Shown here piece after piece: positions 52,112 through 63,833 of a DNA stretch of 64,000 nucleotides. The stretch's first letter is position 1. The number at the start of each line of letters is the position of its first letter. The notes below the pieces were generated by a model, which was not told where the DNA came from, ran no database searches, and worked only from the letters and a program-made list of their open reading frames with translations. The stretch is from Zingiber officinale (taxonomy: Eukaryota > Streptophyta > Magnoliopsida > Zingiberales > Zingiberaceae), in assembly GCF_018446385.1 (NCBI RefSeq), contig NC_055990.1, positions 25,221,726 through 25,285,725 on the forward strand. The letters run 5' to 3'. Position numbers and translations under genes: made by a program.

Positions 52112-53780
52112 CTAGGGCATCACTAACATCTCTTTCTGGTTGCTAGTTGGAGAAGCATGGCTGGTGGGTGCAATTTGCTCATCTTGAGTAACTCCCTGCC
52201 TCATCATATACTGCCATCTGTGTTGCAGGAGGTAGAGGAAGGCCATGAATGAGACCTCTGCAGTGAAGAGGGCCGCCCACAAGCTTACACTTATTGAGGT
52301 TCTCTCATGGAAGGTGTGCAGGCCAATGAAGATGTTTGCTATCCCCATTACACAAACTCCAGTTCCAAGCAGCCAGTGCATCAAGTACCACAAACTCCTG
52401 AACCTTATACCTCTGATAGGAATTCATCACTATTTAAGTTAGAAAATCAGCATTTTCTAAGACTTTATCAAAGATTAGAGTGGATGATTTTTGTTATTTA
52501 ACTTGAAATGACAAATGGTACAAAAATACCTTCTAGGCCTCACAAAAGCAATCAGAGGTTGAATCCAAATGAGTCCATATAGAACTAACCCAATCTTCTG
52601 ATGAGTATTGTTGAAGGAGTTCTCAAAGTTGATGAGTGATAGAACAGCTGCAACAGTAGCAAGTAGCAGTGCTAGAATCTGTCAGATGATGCATTGAGAA
52701 TAGCTTTAGCCTCAAAAAAATTTAGTCCGTCCTTTTTCTGTATTAGAAAACTGAAATGCATAAGAAATTTAAACCATTGAACCATGACGTTTAATTTAAT
52801 ACAATAATGCAGAAGTAATCAGCTGTTAATATGGATTAGGAGTGTGCACGAGTGAAATCCCACTATGATTAGAGAATAGGACCTTGATAATCAAGGACAA
52901 GGACTTTGTTTTTGTAGAGTTAAAATGATCAAGCTTCTGGTATACTGAACAATACGTGTAATGTCGAGCTGAGTTAAGTTGTACATTATTGTGTAGCATT
53001 TACCTGATAATGAGGTCAGGTAGGCATATACATATGTAGGCAGCTAGGTAAATCAATTCATATCGGGTTGGGTGAACAAAACAAAGCAATTATTTGTCAA
53101 TACTAGAGGCTATTAGATTTCATTTCATGCAGAATAACCTATGTATTTATAGGAGTTTGTTTAGTGATAACATTTCTGAAAATTCTGTTAACTTATTCAA
53201 AGAACAAGCTTTTGTTGTATGTGGTGGTGTATTGGTGCTTACAATTTTAAGTGAAAGTAAGTTTTCGTTTCTCTAGAAGTGGCTATATTGAAAACTAGGA
53301 GTCCTTGTTAGTGATAGTTTGCTTGGAACACGACAAAAGAAGAGTTAGCTGACCTGAACAGTGACATGAGTGTAGAACAAAACCTTAACCATTCTAATTG
53401 ACTTAACACCCTCTGTCATTCTGATAATGACTACTCCCAGTGGCATTAAGAAACCGACTGAAGTCCAGAGCAAGAATCCATGAATTGTGATATGGATAGA
53501 TAGCTCTGGCGTCAGCTGCACAGAGTAACAAGTCCACCAAAAGGCAAATTTTCAGCATCATAAACCAAAAAAACAAGATGACAATTGTTTAATACCTTCA
53601 CAGGATTAGGTTCGTTGGTCATATATATCTGTTTGAGCAAATTTAGAAATGTCTTTTAATGAGCCTGCAAATAAAAGAAGAGAAATAGCTAGAACTTGGA
53701 AATCTGTCTGAGGAATTCTTATTTGGCAAAATGCGATCCAGATGACTTACCTTGTAAGAAAGGGAGTACATGTCTTTCAT
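52112..53780 (-). CDS. Cytochrome b561 domain protein (At2g30890-like)
   Basis: Membrane haem protein that carries electrons across a membrane, usually with ascorbate as donor. Minus-strand exons: 53780-53751, 53628-53596, 53515-53354, 52678-52530, 52412-52112; 224 residues. Four haem-ligand histidines stand in the expected helices: TIHGFLLW, FYTHVTVQ, NTHQKIGLVLYG and YLMHWLLG. Other blocks: SVGFLMPLGVVIIRM, ATVAAVLSLINF, FVRPRRGIRFRSLWY, FIGLHTFHE. No DOMON domain is present in front. The tail is hydrophilic (DEQIAPTSHASPTSNQ). Relatives have an N-terminal signal peptide; the model here starts MKDMYSLSYK and lacks one, because a stop lies just before this ATG. A missing upstream exon is likely. 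Confidence 0.85.
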
Positions 53781-55971
53781 CTAAGAAATCTCTCTCTTCA
53801 GATATGCTACAGCCAAAGAATGCATGAATCAGTCGTAGCTCTATGAAACTGGAGTTTATGTAGCTTGAAGATGACTACAGGAATATCAAAAGTGAACCCT
53901 ATTGGAAAGCTCTATGAAACCCTAGGTGGGGGCTGGAATAAGAAGCTTTTGTCCTAGCTCTGTTAGCTTATTAAAGAATTAGCAGACATGTTTATCATTG
54001 TTTCCGCGAATCTATTATAGTAGTGGAAAGTTATTTGTCATATAACGTTTGCAGTGCTCAATGCCCATGCTCCTTATGAACACTCTATTTAACTGAATGC
54101 AACATAAGAATCTTGAATTCTGGTGATGTCAATGTGAGGTAACCGGTCCACGAGCAGGATAAGGGAAATGCGCCACAGGAGCAATTGGTGCAAGTGTTTA
54201 GGGGGTACCCTTTGGTGGTTGTCAGAATCCCCACTGTTGTATATCTCTGACATGAATTGTTGACATTAAATTGGTGCTCATAATGGGTTGTGTTTGATGC
54301 TGTGTTGGTTTGGTACATAGATCACCATTAAAGTTCCTATGGATATCTGCGAGAATCTCAGTATGTTGGGAAATCTACGGACTCAAATTACTGCCTTTTT
54401 TTCCAATTTCATGAGCTACATTAGTTCAGTGTCTTACTTTATACTAGTGATCACTCAAGTCGACTGACTCACTGATTTTATTGGTTTCTTCCTAAAAGAT
54501 TGAGTAATTATATTAAAATGATGATTATGCTCATTCCATACGTCTCTCACAGTCCGTCCTTAGATTATATGAAGATTGATAAATTATAAGGTCAGCTTCT
54601 AGCTGACCGTCAAGTTAACTAAGAGATGAGAGAGGTTTTTTTTCCGAGAATATAAAAGATTGAGCAATGATGCATGAAAAAGTCATCAAGGAATAAAGGC
54701 AGAGGTAAAGTATTGCTTATGAAAGAAGAATAATTATGTAATTCTTCCACTCAAACACTGATATGAAAAAGGCTTAAAGGCTAACACAAGTGATACATTT
54801 TCCATGCAGGATTTGTCCACCTTCTGCTGTTATGCTGATTTGGCTTTTGGACCAGCACTTTCTAATCTACTTACCTAATGATGTCAAGCAGTGAGTCTAA
54901 ATCCACCAACTTGTTCATTTGATTCTTCTCACCATGTCAACCTTATACCAGTCCAAGAATGAAGGCCCCACTCTTGACTCTTTTCCAGTGCTGAAGTTGA
55001 CAACCCACATGCATGATTGCTTTCTTTTCCAACTCATGATCATTGATTCTTAGAAAGAAGACTCATCATCTTGCTTCTAGTAGGGTTCTTTCTAGAGCAA
55101 ATACTCAAATCAACTCGACCCAGTTAATGAAAGTGTCTGAGTTCAGACCCCTTATTCGAAAATGCTTAAATCAAGCTGCCTCCTTAGTCCTTTGTACTAA
55201 AATATCCTCCACTTGACAAGATTGATGAAACAAATTGATTGACTTAAATTTATAAATTTTTGGAAATAAGATATATGCACTTTCATTTAAGATGCACTTT
55301 CATTTAAGATGCACCATAAACTTTGTTTCAGTATAATTTTGATTACAACATATTTTTAACACATTTTTAGTCCATCAAATTGTTTAGTGAAATGGCTTAT
55401 AGACTGAGAAGGATGTTTTAAAACCCCAAAATGGAGCAAACAAGTTAATTGAAAAGCTCAAGCACAGCCAAAAGTCTAGCGACTCTTGTCGCATAAATTT
55501 ATATAGATTTTTTTTTATTGAATCAATTGGTTCAAAAAGGTTAGTAGGGGCATCAGTCTATTTCACTGTTTATTGATTGCCTATCTAAAATATTGGTCAC
55601 AAACCTACATGCTTAATTTTCCAACTTAGACTTGATTTGTGAGCTTCAAGTCAACAAAGATTTTGTGTTCAAGTGTCTCAGAAACTCCCGTACAAGTGAT
55701 GAAAACAATAAGCTGAAAAAATGGTAAACCATGCACATGATGGACACAGATACTGTAAAGAACAATAGCAACTCGATGCACCAGAACTGAGTTAACCCTC
55801 AAGTCAATGGCATCTACGATGATTTACTCATTGTGGAATTCATAGCAGAAATTGATTATGCAGGAAGCTTTCAAAAGCACGCAGGGAGCACTAGGACAGA
55901 GATTATAACAGGAACCTTTTCAACAAATTGAGGGAGATACAGTCAAAGAGGGTGTTTGTATGTATTTTACT
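53781..55971. other. Intergenic, includes the cytochrome b561 upstream region
   Basis: No gene recognised. A 77-codon minus-strand frame at 54318-54085 has no known features. Short repeated words near 55280-55310 (CACTTTCATTTAAGATG twice). Confidence 0.4.
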
Positions 55972-56056
55972 CAAATCTTTCCGAGCTTGTTCTGTTTTTC
56001 CTTGTTCTTGCAGCATCATGTATTGCTCATGGGCTTTGTGTCTAGCTATATTTTCC
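55972..56056 (-). pseudogene. Fragment of a PDAP1/PP28 (28-kDa heat- and acid-stable phosphoprotein) gene
   Basis: On the minus strand, right after an acceptor-like CTATAG, 28 codons read ENIARHKAHEQYMMLQEQ and GKTEQARKDL, close to the conserved core of PDAP1-domain proteins (KAHERYMRLQEQGKTEQARKDL). The expected continuation ERLALIRQQR is lost, and the frame soon closes. I do not see the other exons nearby. It looks like one orphan exon left from a duplicated gene. The function of the family, a casein-kinase substrate, is not well known in plants. Confidence 0.6.
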
Positions 56057-57634
56057 CTATAGAAAAGAGATTATTATAATACTGCAACAGTGATATTTAA
56101 ATCCATATACTGTGAAACAATGAAATAAGAAAAAAAATGTCCAAATAAAAAGAACTCTTGTACCATCATTGGGCCAAAGAAAGAACAACAAAGAAACAAG
56201 TTCAACCAGATATCTAACCTTATGGCCTTATGGGATACTAACTAGATCAGTCATCAGTGGCAGTGAAACCCGTAAGAGATTTCTGAGTATTTGAATTTTT
56301 AGAGAACTTAAAGTCATCCAAAAAAATATATCGGAATGAAAAATAACATTTACTCAGATTTTGAAGTAGTTTCACAAGTATGAGGGACACAAATAGTGTC
56401 CTCCACCATTTATTGCCTAAACGTTGCAAAAGAAATGTAGATTGCAATTTAATGGTACCACAATGATAAAATAGACGGGTCTCATGAAGTGAAGAAGCAG
56501 ATGAAGCAGCCATAGCGTAGCCCAACTGGCCAGGTAAAGAAGTTCCCACTTTTCTACTAGTCAAAAAGAACAAATCAGAACAAATCCATCAGAGAAGTTC
56601 AGTTGTTAAGAAGCTTGCCAGTGTTCTATACCAAACACGGAGAAATAAACAAGTCTGGTTGATGCCAGAATCTGCCTATTTTGGATTAAATTCAAACTAA
56701 TCAAGGAATGTGATCTATAAAGGATGCATAGCCCAAAGAAATAATCAGATCAAGCAAATGATCATATGCAGGAGAAAACAGAACGTCCAGGAATAATCAA
56801 AAGATCGAACGAACATGAAGAGCAATAAATCATGGAATAAGAACAAATACATGAGGAAGAAAAAAGAATAGGAAATCATACAGGGAGACACAACGTGCAT
56901 CACCCATTTCTTAGGATAGGAAGAAGTTTCTATCCCTCCCCGCGATCAGCTACGGGGTCGAGATATCGAAGAAGAAAATATTCTTCACCGCTTTCCCTAC
57001 ACGCTGCACGCCTTCTTCTTACCTGTTGTGAATTTGAATGATTACTTCCGTGAGTTATTCACCAAAGCAATAGAATGTTAAGCAATGGCTCCATCCTTGC
57101 GAACATCTTATGGTTGGCTAACTGCATTACATCCTTTAATATTGCAAAAACACCCATTAAACATGTCACAAAAATTAGAGGCAAAAATGAATATTCACCA
57201 TTTCAAATCTTTAAAGATTAAAATCTTACATAAATTCCGTTGGAACATATACAGCGTGCTTTGGAAAGACAATGCAAACCCAAAACATTGTTCTGCCTGA
57301 AAATTCAATTTCTATAACACTGGCAACTCTAGTACAGAAACTCATCGTAAATCTTGCTGAATAGACAGCAGCAAATTGTTACTACAGTTATTTTGAAATC
57401 ACTATCAAGTTTCATACAGAAACTAGTCATAAATCTCTCTGAATAGAGATCAGCAAATTTTTATTTACAGTTGTTTTGAAATTACAACAAAGCTAAACAG
57501 CAAGAATAAACCTCAGCTTGCTATATAATCAGTATAATAAAATTGAATCTGACTACAAAAAAGTTAAGGGAGCCCCAAATCTTATTACAATAAAAAAATA
57601 TATATCAAAATAACTTGAAAGCCAATTCAAAACC
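56057..57634. other. Intergenic, with a GC-richer patch
   Basis: 56880-57030 is less AT-rich than its surroundings and has a short inverted pair (GGATAG/CTATCC) around 56915-56945. It could be the remains of a promoter or leader on the minus strand. No gene supported. The right end holds the OPA3-like 3' UTR, with a diverged direct repeat at 57335-57400 and 57415-57480 (ACAGAAACTCATCGTAAATC against ACAGAAACTAGTCATAAATC). Confidence 0.4.
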
Positions 57635-59934
57635 TCAGGCAACTGATATCGGCTTAGAGCTTTGAGTTTCTTGACCTTGGGTAACACCAAATATGCTCAA
57701 TAGACCACGTCCCTTTGCAAGGTGCTCCAACACTTTAAGTTTTTCCGTTAGCTCCACCACTTCTTTGGCCAAGACTTCCTCCTGTCGTTTTAAGGCCTGC
57801 AAGTATTGACAATAACTTAAGCTCAAATGCAGAGGCATTTATCAAATTGAACTTCCAACAGACAAGTAAATCACGACCAGGTGTTCCATAAATGACTCTT
57901 TACAGGATACAAAAGAAGACATGATAAAAGGATGACAATTAATGAAGGAGGAAAGAATAAGAGACAGTATTGCCTCAGGGCAACTTGGGAAAGCTCCACA
58001 TGGTCATTAGTTTTTTGGATTTGAAACCTTTCAATCTAAATCAAGGTTTGTTGACTTTAAGTTTTACATACTCAACCTTTTTATGTGGTTTCAATCTGAT
58101 GGTGATTTTATTGCCCTATTCTATTGCTCTTGGCTGAGCTGTCAACTGATCAATTTTTTTCCTCCACTGTTTCTATGCTGCTTGCCATAATTTTCTATCA
58201 AAATAAACTTCTGTTTAATCAACTTCTTAACATAATGAAGGGAATCTATGGTAGAATACACTCCTACAAATTATAGTTTTCCTTAGCATTACTCAGCTTG
58301 AGATAATTGAAGCATAAAGTCCATTCAGTAATATGAATGTAGGGTAGTGAGCTGTTTGATGTGATAAGGAAATCTGTAAACTACCTCAAGCTCTTCTCTC
58401 CGCATCTCCTCCTTTCTAGCTTCAGATCTGGCACTTCTTTGCACTTCAAAGATTATAGCAGCTCCAGCAACCTAGTGCATCAAGAGGCTATAAGTAGTCA
58501 ATATCACAGAACAGTTATTAACTAGCCATGAAATTGTATGAATCAGCATAAGCACAAGCAAAATGCAAGTGTCCATACTGATTGATAAGCAAAATGATGC
58601 ACAAACATGTCAAAGTAAATCATGAACATAAGCATCTATATTATGAACAGTATTGTAAATATGGTTAGCATCATAGCCTAAGAATGACAGAAAACATACT
58701 TGCTTTTATTGGTTTGGCAACACATATACCCATAACAGAAAAAATTAACTAGTAGCGGAAATAAAAGTAGTGTGTGAGTACCGAAAAAACAAAGACTTCT
58801 CCAAAAAGGTCTACGGCTGATTGAACAGCTCTCTCCTCATTCAGTGGTCGGATCTTAACATCAGTTGCCTGGCCATATAGGCGTCTTTGAATGTTTGTTG
58901 TCAAGCGATGATTTGCCTGATTACAGAAATGATCAAAAATAATTTCTAAATAGATATAGATGAACTGCAAAAAAATTCAAAATAGATTCAATCTTTGACA
59001 GTGCTAGTTAAACCGTACTGTGAAGGTGGCTTATGTCATAATACTTGCAAGAGCAAGAATATATATAAAAGAGATATGAAACCAATTAAGTCCAAAAAGA
59101 ATGTGTTTACGAAGAGTAATACTTTTTTAATGTTTGCTAAATCGATGACACAAGTAGCACCATAAATGATCATAAAAGCTCTTTTTACATAATATCCAAT
59201 TTGTATCTGTGATAATCAATAGAAAATATTATCCCCTTTCTCAGCTGGATCAATCAATGACGAAGTTGATACTAATTAGCAGCCATTTATCTTCTTGATT
59301 TTTAACACAGTTTGCACAAGAAAAAAAAAGAACTCTTAGATCGAGGAGTAATCCCAAGGCATCAAATAATTGTAAAACCATTAGTTGGAAAATTATTTTC
59401 CTCAAAAGCTAATCTATGCCAAAGGATCTAACATTTTTTATTGAGCATAGAAAAAATTGATAGCATCCATTTTTTTAAAAAAGAGGATAAACAAAACAGA
59501 AATCAACTAGATAACTTTGCAAAGATATCGAACAGTGTTGCCCCAACAAACAACAAAAAGCCGATCTGGACACTTCTGCCAGAATCAAAATCGTCAGTCC
59601 AAAAATGGAAGGGAAAGCCTTCATTTGACTCATGATGTACTACATTCTAAGATCACAAGAACACTGGGGCAATCCGATAATCCGAACGCTCTACCTGGAC
59701 TAAATTCTAGCGACAGTCCGCATGCGCACCAAAGAACCCTAGAAGTGGAAATGAATAAAACAAATACTCTTACTCGAAGCAAGAACAAACGGATAGAAAG
59801 GGCACCTGGGCGAGATCGATGATGAGCTCGCGAAACTTGGGGTAATTCCCGGCTTGCTGCTTCAACCTGGAGGCGATCGGCTTCGACAGCGTCCGGAACG
59901 CGAGCAATCCCAGCTTCAACAACGGGAGCACCAT
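57635..59934 (-). CDS. OPA3-like: OPA3-like protein
   Basis: Plant relative of optic atrophy 3, a small mitochondrial (or peroxisomal) membrane protein of poorly known function. Exons on the minus strand: 59934-59806, 58916-58782, 58471-58385, 57796-57635, all phase 0; 170 residues, usual length. Start MVLPLLKLGLLAFRTLSKPI fits the family's first residues and N-terminal amphipathic stretch. Then HPKF-like NYPKFRELIIDLAQ, ANHRLTTNIQRRLYG, ATDVKIRPLNEERAVQSA, DLFGEVFVFSVAGAAIIFE (hydrophobic segment about 78-96) and a C-terminal coiled coil (about 100-143: ARKEEMRREELEALKRQEEV). Intact. It is divergent from the homeobox-DDT gene, with 1.29 kb between the two ATGs. Confidence 0.94.
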
Positions 59935-61221
59935 CTCTTCCTCTCCTCTTTCTCTCGATCCCTCTCACTCACCGCGCTGCAGTATAAGCGATTTGACGAG
60001 GGATTTTAATTGACGGGGGTTTTCTTGGGGAAGAGGGAAGGCGGGAGCGAGGAAGCAGCAGTCTCCCCATTCGGAGTCGCCACGGAATCGTATCGATCCT
60101 CCAATGAGACCACTGCCAACAGATCGATCGCAGCCGTTCGTCTTTGTTGATCGGGAACGAACCAATATGACGCCAGCGACGAGCCCATTTATTTTTTCAT
60201 TAAAAAAAAAGAGAAATAGAAATCATTTATTAAATAATAATCATTTCCATAATTAGCATTAACCAGTAAAAGAGCTAAGGTCAGAGTTCAAATTTTTTTT
60301 TTGCCAAATTTAGAAATCGAACTGGAGATTCATTTCATTATTTTCGTACTGAATAAAATATTATTATTATTATTATTATTATTTTAAAAAAATAAATACT
60401 GGTTTCCGGATCTCCAATCCTGCGGCTTCCAAATCGTACACGTGGTCGTCAACGTGCCACGTCGATTTGCCAAACGGCAGACCAGATCTACCCACCGTTA
60501 ACTCCCGAGTGGGCCCCACTTTTCTCTCTCCTCCGAAAATTCTACGCAGACAATCGAATCAAACCCTGGGAAATGAAGAAAGAGGAAAAAAGCAAACGCA
60601 CAAGAACAATCAACGATGAATTAATTAATTCCTGCCTTTTTTTTCCAAAAAATTAACATTAGAAATTAGACGACAGCAACAAGAAAAACAAATAAAAATA
60701 GTAATGATAATAATAATTTTTTTAAAAAAAAAAAACCATAAAAAAGGAAAAGGAGAAAGAGATTTTTTTCCAGCCCAATTCATTACTCTTCACGGAAACG
60801 TGCTTTTGTTCGCAAACAAGATCACACAACGCCGCGATGGATCTCAATCTCAATCTCAACCTGGATCTCAATCTCAATTCCTGTTCCCAACCGTTCAACC
60901 GATCAAACCGCGGCTTTATTTTTATTCCTCCTCCCAATCCATTTCTTTGTCTCGCGTTCTTATTATTATTTATTTTTATTATTAATCTTCTTTGTTGTTT
61001 TTATTCCTTTTCTCTCTTCCATCTCATCTTTCCCCTCTTCCTCTCCCTCTTTTTCGATCCTTTTTGCTGTTCCTGTTGTCGCCCTCCCACCCAAATCTCG
61101 CCTCGATTCGTCGATTCCGCTTCGATTTTTCCGCGCCGGGTGATTTTGATGCGCGGAGAGGGTCGAATCGGTGGTGTTGTTTGAGTTTGATCCTGATTAG
61201 GGTTTGCTTGCTCCGCCGGCG
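59935..61221. promoter_or_regulatory. Shared divergent promoter region of the OPA3-like and homeobox-DDT genes
   Basis: Holds both leaders. A TTA microsatellite (about eight units) lies near 60360-60383. 60830-60880 repeats CTCAATCTCAA/CTGGATCTCAATCTC words. 60930-61080 is pyrimidine-rich and is probably the leader of the plus-strand gene, which ends in an AGGGTTT element near 61198. No other gene seen. Confidence 0.55.
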
Positions 61222-62010
61222 ATGGAGTCGGGGGAGGGAGCGGAGGAGAAGGAGCAGTCGGAGCCACAGCCACAGCCGCAGCCGACTGCAGAAGCATGGA
61301 AGAAGCCGGCGCCCGAGGGCGGGGAGAAGCCCTCCAAGCGGAAGATGAAGACGCCTTACCAATTGGAGATCCTCGAGAAGACCTACGCTGGTTTGTCGGT
61401 TTTTTTTTTTATCTTTGTATTAGGGTTTTTGGATTTGTAATTGATTGGAAGTTGTTTTTTTACTTGTTTTTTTTTTTGCTGGGTGGATTTTGATCAGTGG
61501 AGACTTACCCGACGGAGATGCAGCGGACTGAGCTGTCGGTGAAGACTGGCCTCTCGGATCGGCAGCTCCAGATGTGGTTTTGCCATCGTAGGCTCAAGGA
61601 TCGGAAGTTCCCTCCCACAAAGAGGCAGCGGAGGGAAGAGGACCCACTGCCATTGACTCCACCGCCACCAGTGCTTCCGCCTCAGAATGATAGGCTCTCG
61701 TCGGAATCAGGGGGCGTAGGGTTGAGCTCCAGCCCCTTCAGTGGAGGGCTTGGTAGCAGTGGGGAGTCCAGGAGGCCATTTTCTAGGGCGGCACCAGTTG
61801 TTTCGAGGATTGGGGCGGATATGTCTGCTATAGGAAGGCGCTACTATGACATGGGGCTTCCGCCACCAACCCCTGCACAGCCGACCATGGCGGAAATGAG
61901 AATGCTTGCATCAGTTGAATCTCAGCTTGGGGAGCCACTGCGACAGGATGGACCAGTTCTTGGAGTAGAGTTTGATCCATTGCCACCTGGTGCATTTGGG
62001 GCGCCAATAG
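61222..62010 (+). CDS. RLT-like: Homeobox-DDT domain protein (RINGLET/RLT type), 5' part; continues beyond the window
   Basis: Nuclear partner of ISWI chromatin remodellers (CHR11/CHR17 in Arabidopsis). Exon 1 61222-61390, exon 2 61498-62010, ending in phase 1 before a GTATAG donor; 227 complete codons are visible. A Gln/Pro-rich head is followed by a homeodomain at about residues 39-95: KRKMKTPYQLEILEKTYA, YPTEMQRTELSVKTGLSDRQ, LQMWFCHRRLKDRK. The WFCHRR recognition helix, in place of WFQNRR, is typical of this family. A conserved block follows: ESQLGEPLRQDGPVLGVEF and DPLPPGAFGAPI. The DDT, WHIM and later regions must lie past base 64000. Intron 2 fills 62011-64000. Confidence 0.93.
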
Positions 62011-62996
62011 GTATAGATAAAGACACAACAAATATCACATAAAATCTTCTTCATTTTTACATGATTGACTTAGATTGTTTAGTTTTATATAGTCCATACC
62101 TACCAATTGAAGTTACCTCTATAATCTAAGCATTGGTTAGTGTGCAAGACTTGAATTAGCGTTAATAATGAGTTTCCTTTTTCTTACCTTTGAACAAAAT
62201 ATTGCCATGTAGGTGAATTGATTTAGTTTATTTTTTAGTTAAAAGTCTGGCCTGGATATATTTATTATGTTTTAATATCCATTGTATATCTGCAGTGTTG
62301 GGAGAATATATGTGTTGTGGTTAACGCTATCAAGTTTAAGAATGAAAACTTGTGTGATAGAAACTAGCCAACGATGACTAGTCTGTGTACTGGTGAATCA
62401 GTGAAAATCTAGATGTATAAGGCCAATGCTGGTGATAATTATACCTCCAAGCAATATATGCTTCTTGTTTGGTCAGGGAATTTTAGGTTATTTCCTTTTA
62501 TCATTGTGATGGTCTATAAAGCATAAAATTGATATTGGATCTTTCGTAACATAACAATTCTTGGAATTTGATATCCTTTATGCTAATACAACTATGATTT
62601 CAAGTTTCATCTGTTGTAAAATTTTTGGTAGGCCTTAAATGACACAAGGATTATTTGAAGTCTTGGGTAATAAAATTACTTAGGGTGATTCTGCCCTACA
62701 GTGCGTTAGGTGAAAATTACAAAGAATCATATAGTTGTGGATCATTTTTCTGGCAGCATTTATTTTTTTTCTGTTGATTGAGTCCAAGTTTTGAGTTCAT
62801 ATACACTCTTGGCTCTCTTGATTCTGCGGGTTTTGGATCTTGTCTATGTCGTATTTCAACCCTATCTAGCAACTACTCTCCTATTAAGATTGCAATATTT
62901 CATGGTTTGGTTTGTGCTTTTGGCTCATCATTCTACAGTGTCTTTAAAATACAGACTTTGTAGTTTGATGCTAGTTTGCATTTGACTTTATTCTTT

Positions 62997-63833
62997 GGGT
63001 GTGTTTGGTTCAAGTTATCACGTATAACCTTGGTTTTGTGATTACCAGGTAATCACATAACCAAGGTTATAAGGAATAAAATATAACCTAATGTTGCTTG
63101 GTTAAACTTAGGTAATACAACAAAAATTTGTTTGTTTGGAGGTTTTAATGTATAACTTAGAATATTTTATTGTATTAGCCTCGGTTACAATGTTTGAAGG
63201 GGAGCCTTGGCGCAACGGTAAAGTTGTTGCTTTATGACCAAAAGGTCACGGTTCGAATCCTGGAAACAGCCTCTTGCAAAAAAGCAGGGTAAGGCTATGT
63301 ACAATGGATCCTTCCCCGGGACCCGACATAGCGGGAGCTTCGTGCACCGGGTTGCCCTTTATTAGCCTAGGTTACAAAACCAACCATACATATTATTTTT
63401 ATTTTTCTTTTTAAACTTTACATTTTTTTAGTGTTTTTTTAACTTTCCTCTCTCTCTATATATATGTATATTTATTTATTTATATATAATATTTTCAAAA
63501 ATATAACTTTATTTTTTAAATAAATATTGCATATTTTTATTTTTTTATTTGGTTTTTATAATTTAAAATGAAATTTTTGTTATAAAAATTTTAGGGGTAT
63601 TTTTGTCCCAAAATGTAAATATCGGAGGATATTTTTGGCAAAATTTTTTTGTTAATCCCGGAATCAAGATTTCCCAAGGTTTTCCGATTCTAGGTTGCAT
63701 GCCCCCTTTTGCTTATGTCGGGCATGGATCATTACTTGGGAATCACCGATTATCTAAACCAAACAGGGTTTTCGTTGATAACCTTGGATGGATAACCAAG
63801 GCTATCAAGAATAATCCCCAACCAAACACACTC
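62997..63833. mobile_element. TIR element (MITE-like) in intron 2 of the homeobox-DDT gene, with a SINE nested inside
   Basis: Left end GGGTGTGTTTGGTT and, inverted, right end GAGTGTGTTTGGTT match at 13 of 14 bases. Near both ends are smaller palindromes built on ATAACCTTGG/CCAAGGTTAT. No coding capacity. The TGTTTGG end resembles Tourist elements, but I see no clear 3-bp duplication, so the superfamily is open. Length without the SINE and its duplication is about 660 bp. Confidence 0.65.
63199..63360 (+). repeat. Au-type tRNA-derived SINE
   Basis: Starts GGGGAGCCTTGGCGCAACGG with a Pol III A box, then B box GGTTCGAATCC at about 63251-63261, then the typical ACAATGGATCCTTCCCCGGG and CATAGCGGGAGC region, ending CCCTTT. 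The 16-bp ATTAGCCTCGGTTACA (63174-63189) recurs with one change at 63361-63376 as the target duplication. A 9-bp extra stretch sits before the SINE start. Looks full length. Au SINEs are spread over many flowering plants. Confidence 0.9.

Noticed and set aside
60837-61348. Overlapping ORFs before the homeobox-DDT start
   Set aside because: They come from pyrimidine-rich leader sequence and the antisense of exon 1; none fits the homeodomain frame.
63240-63265. tRNA gene suggested by GGTTCGAATCC
   Set aside because: Flanking sequence does not form a cloverleaf; A box, body and target duplication show a SINE.
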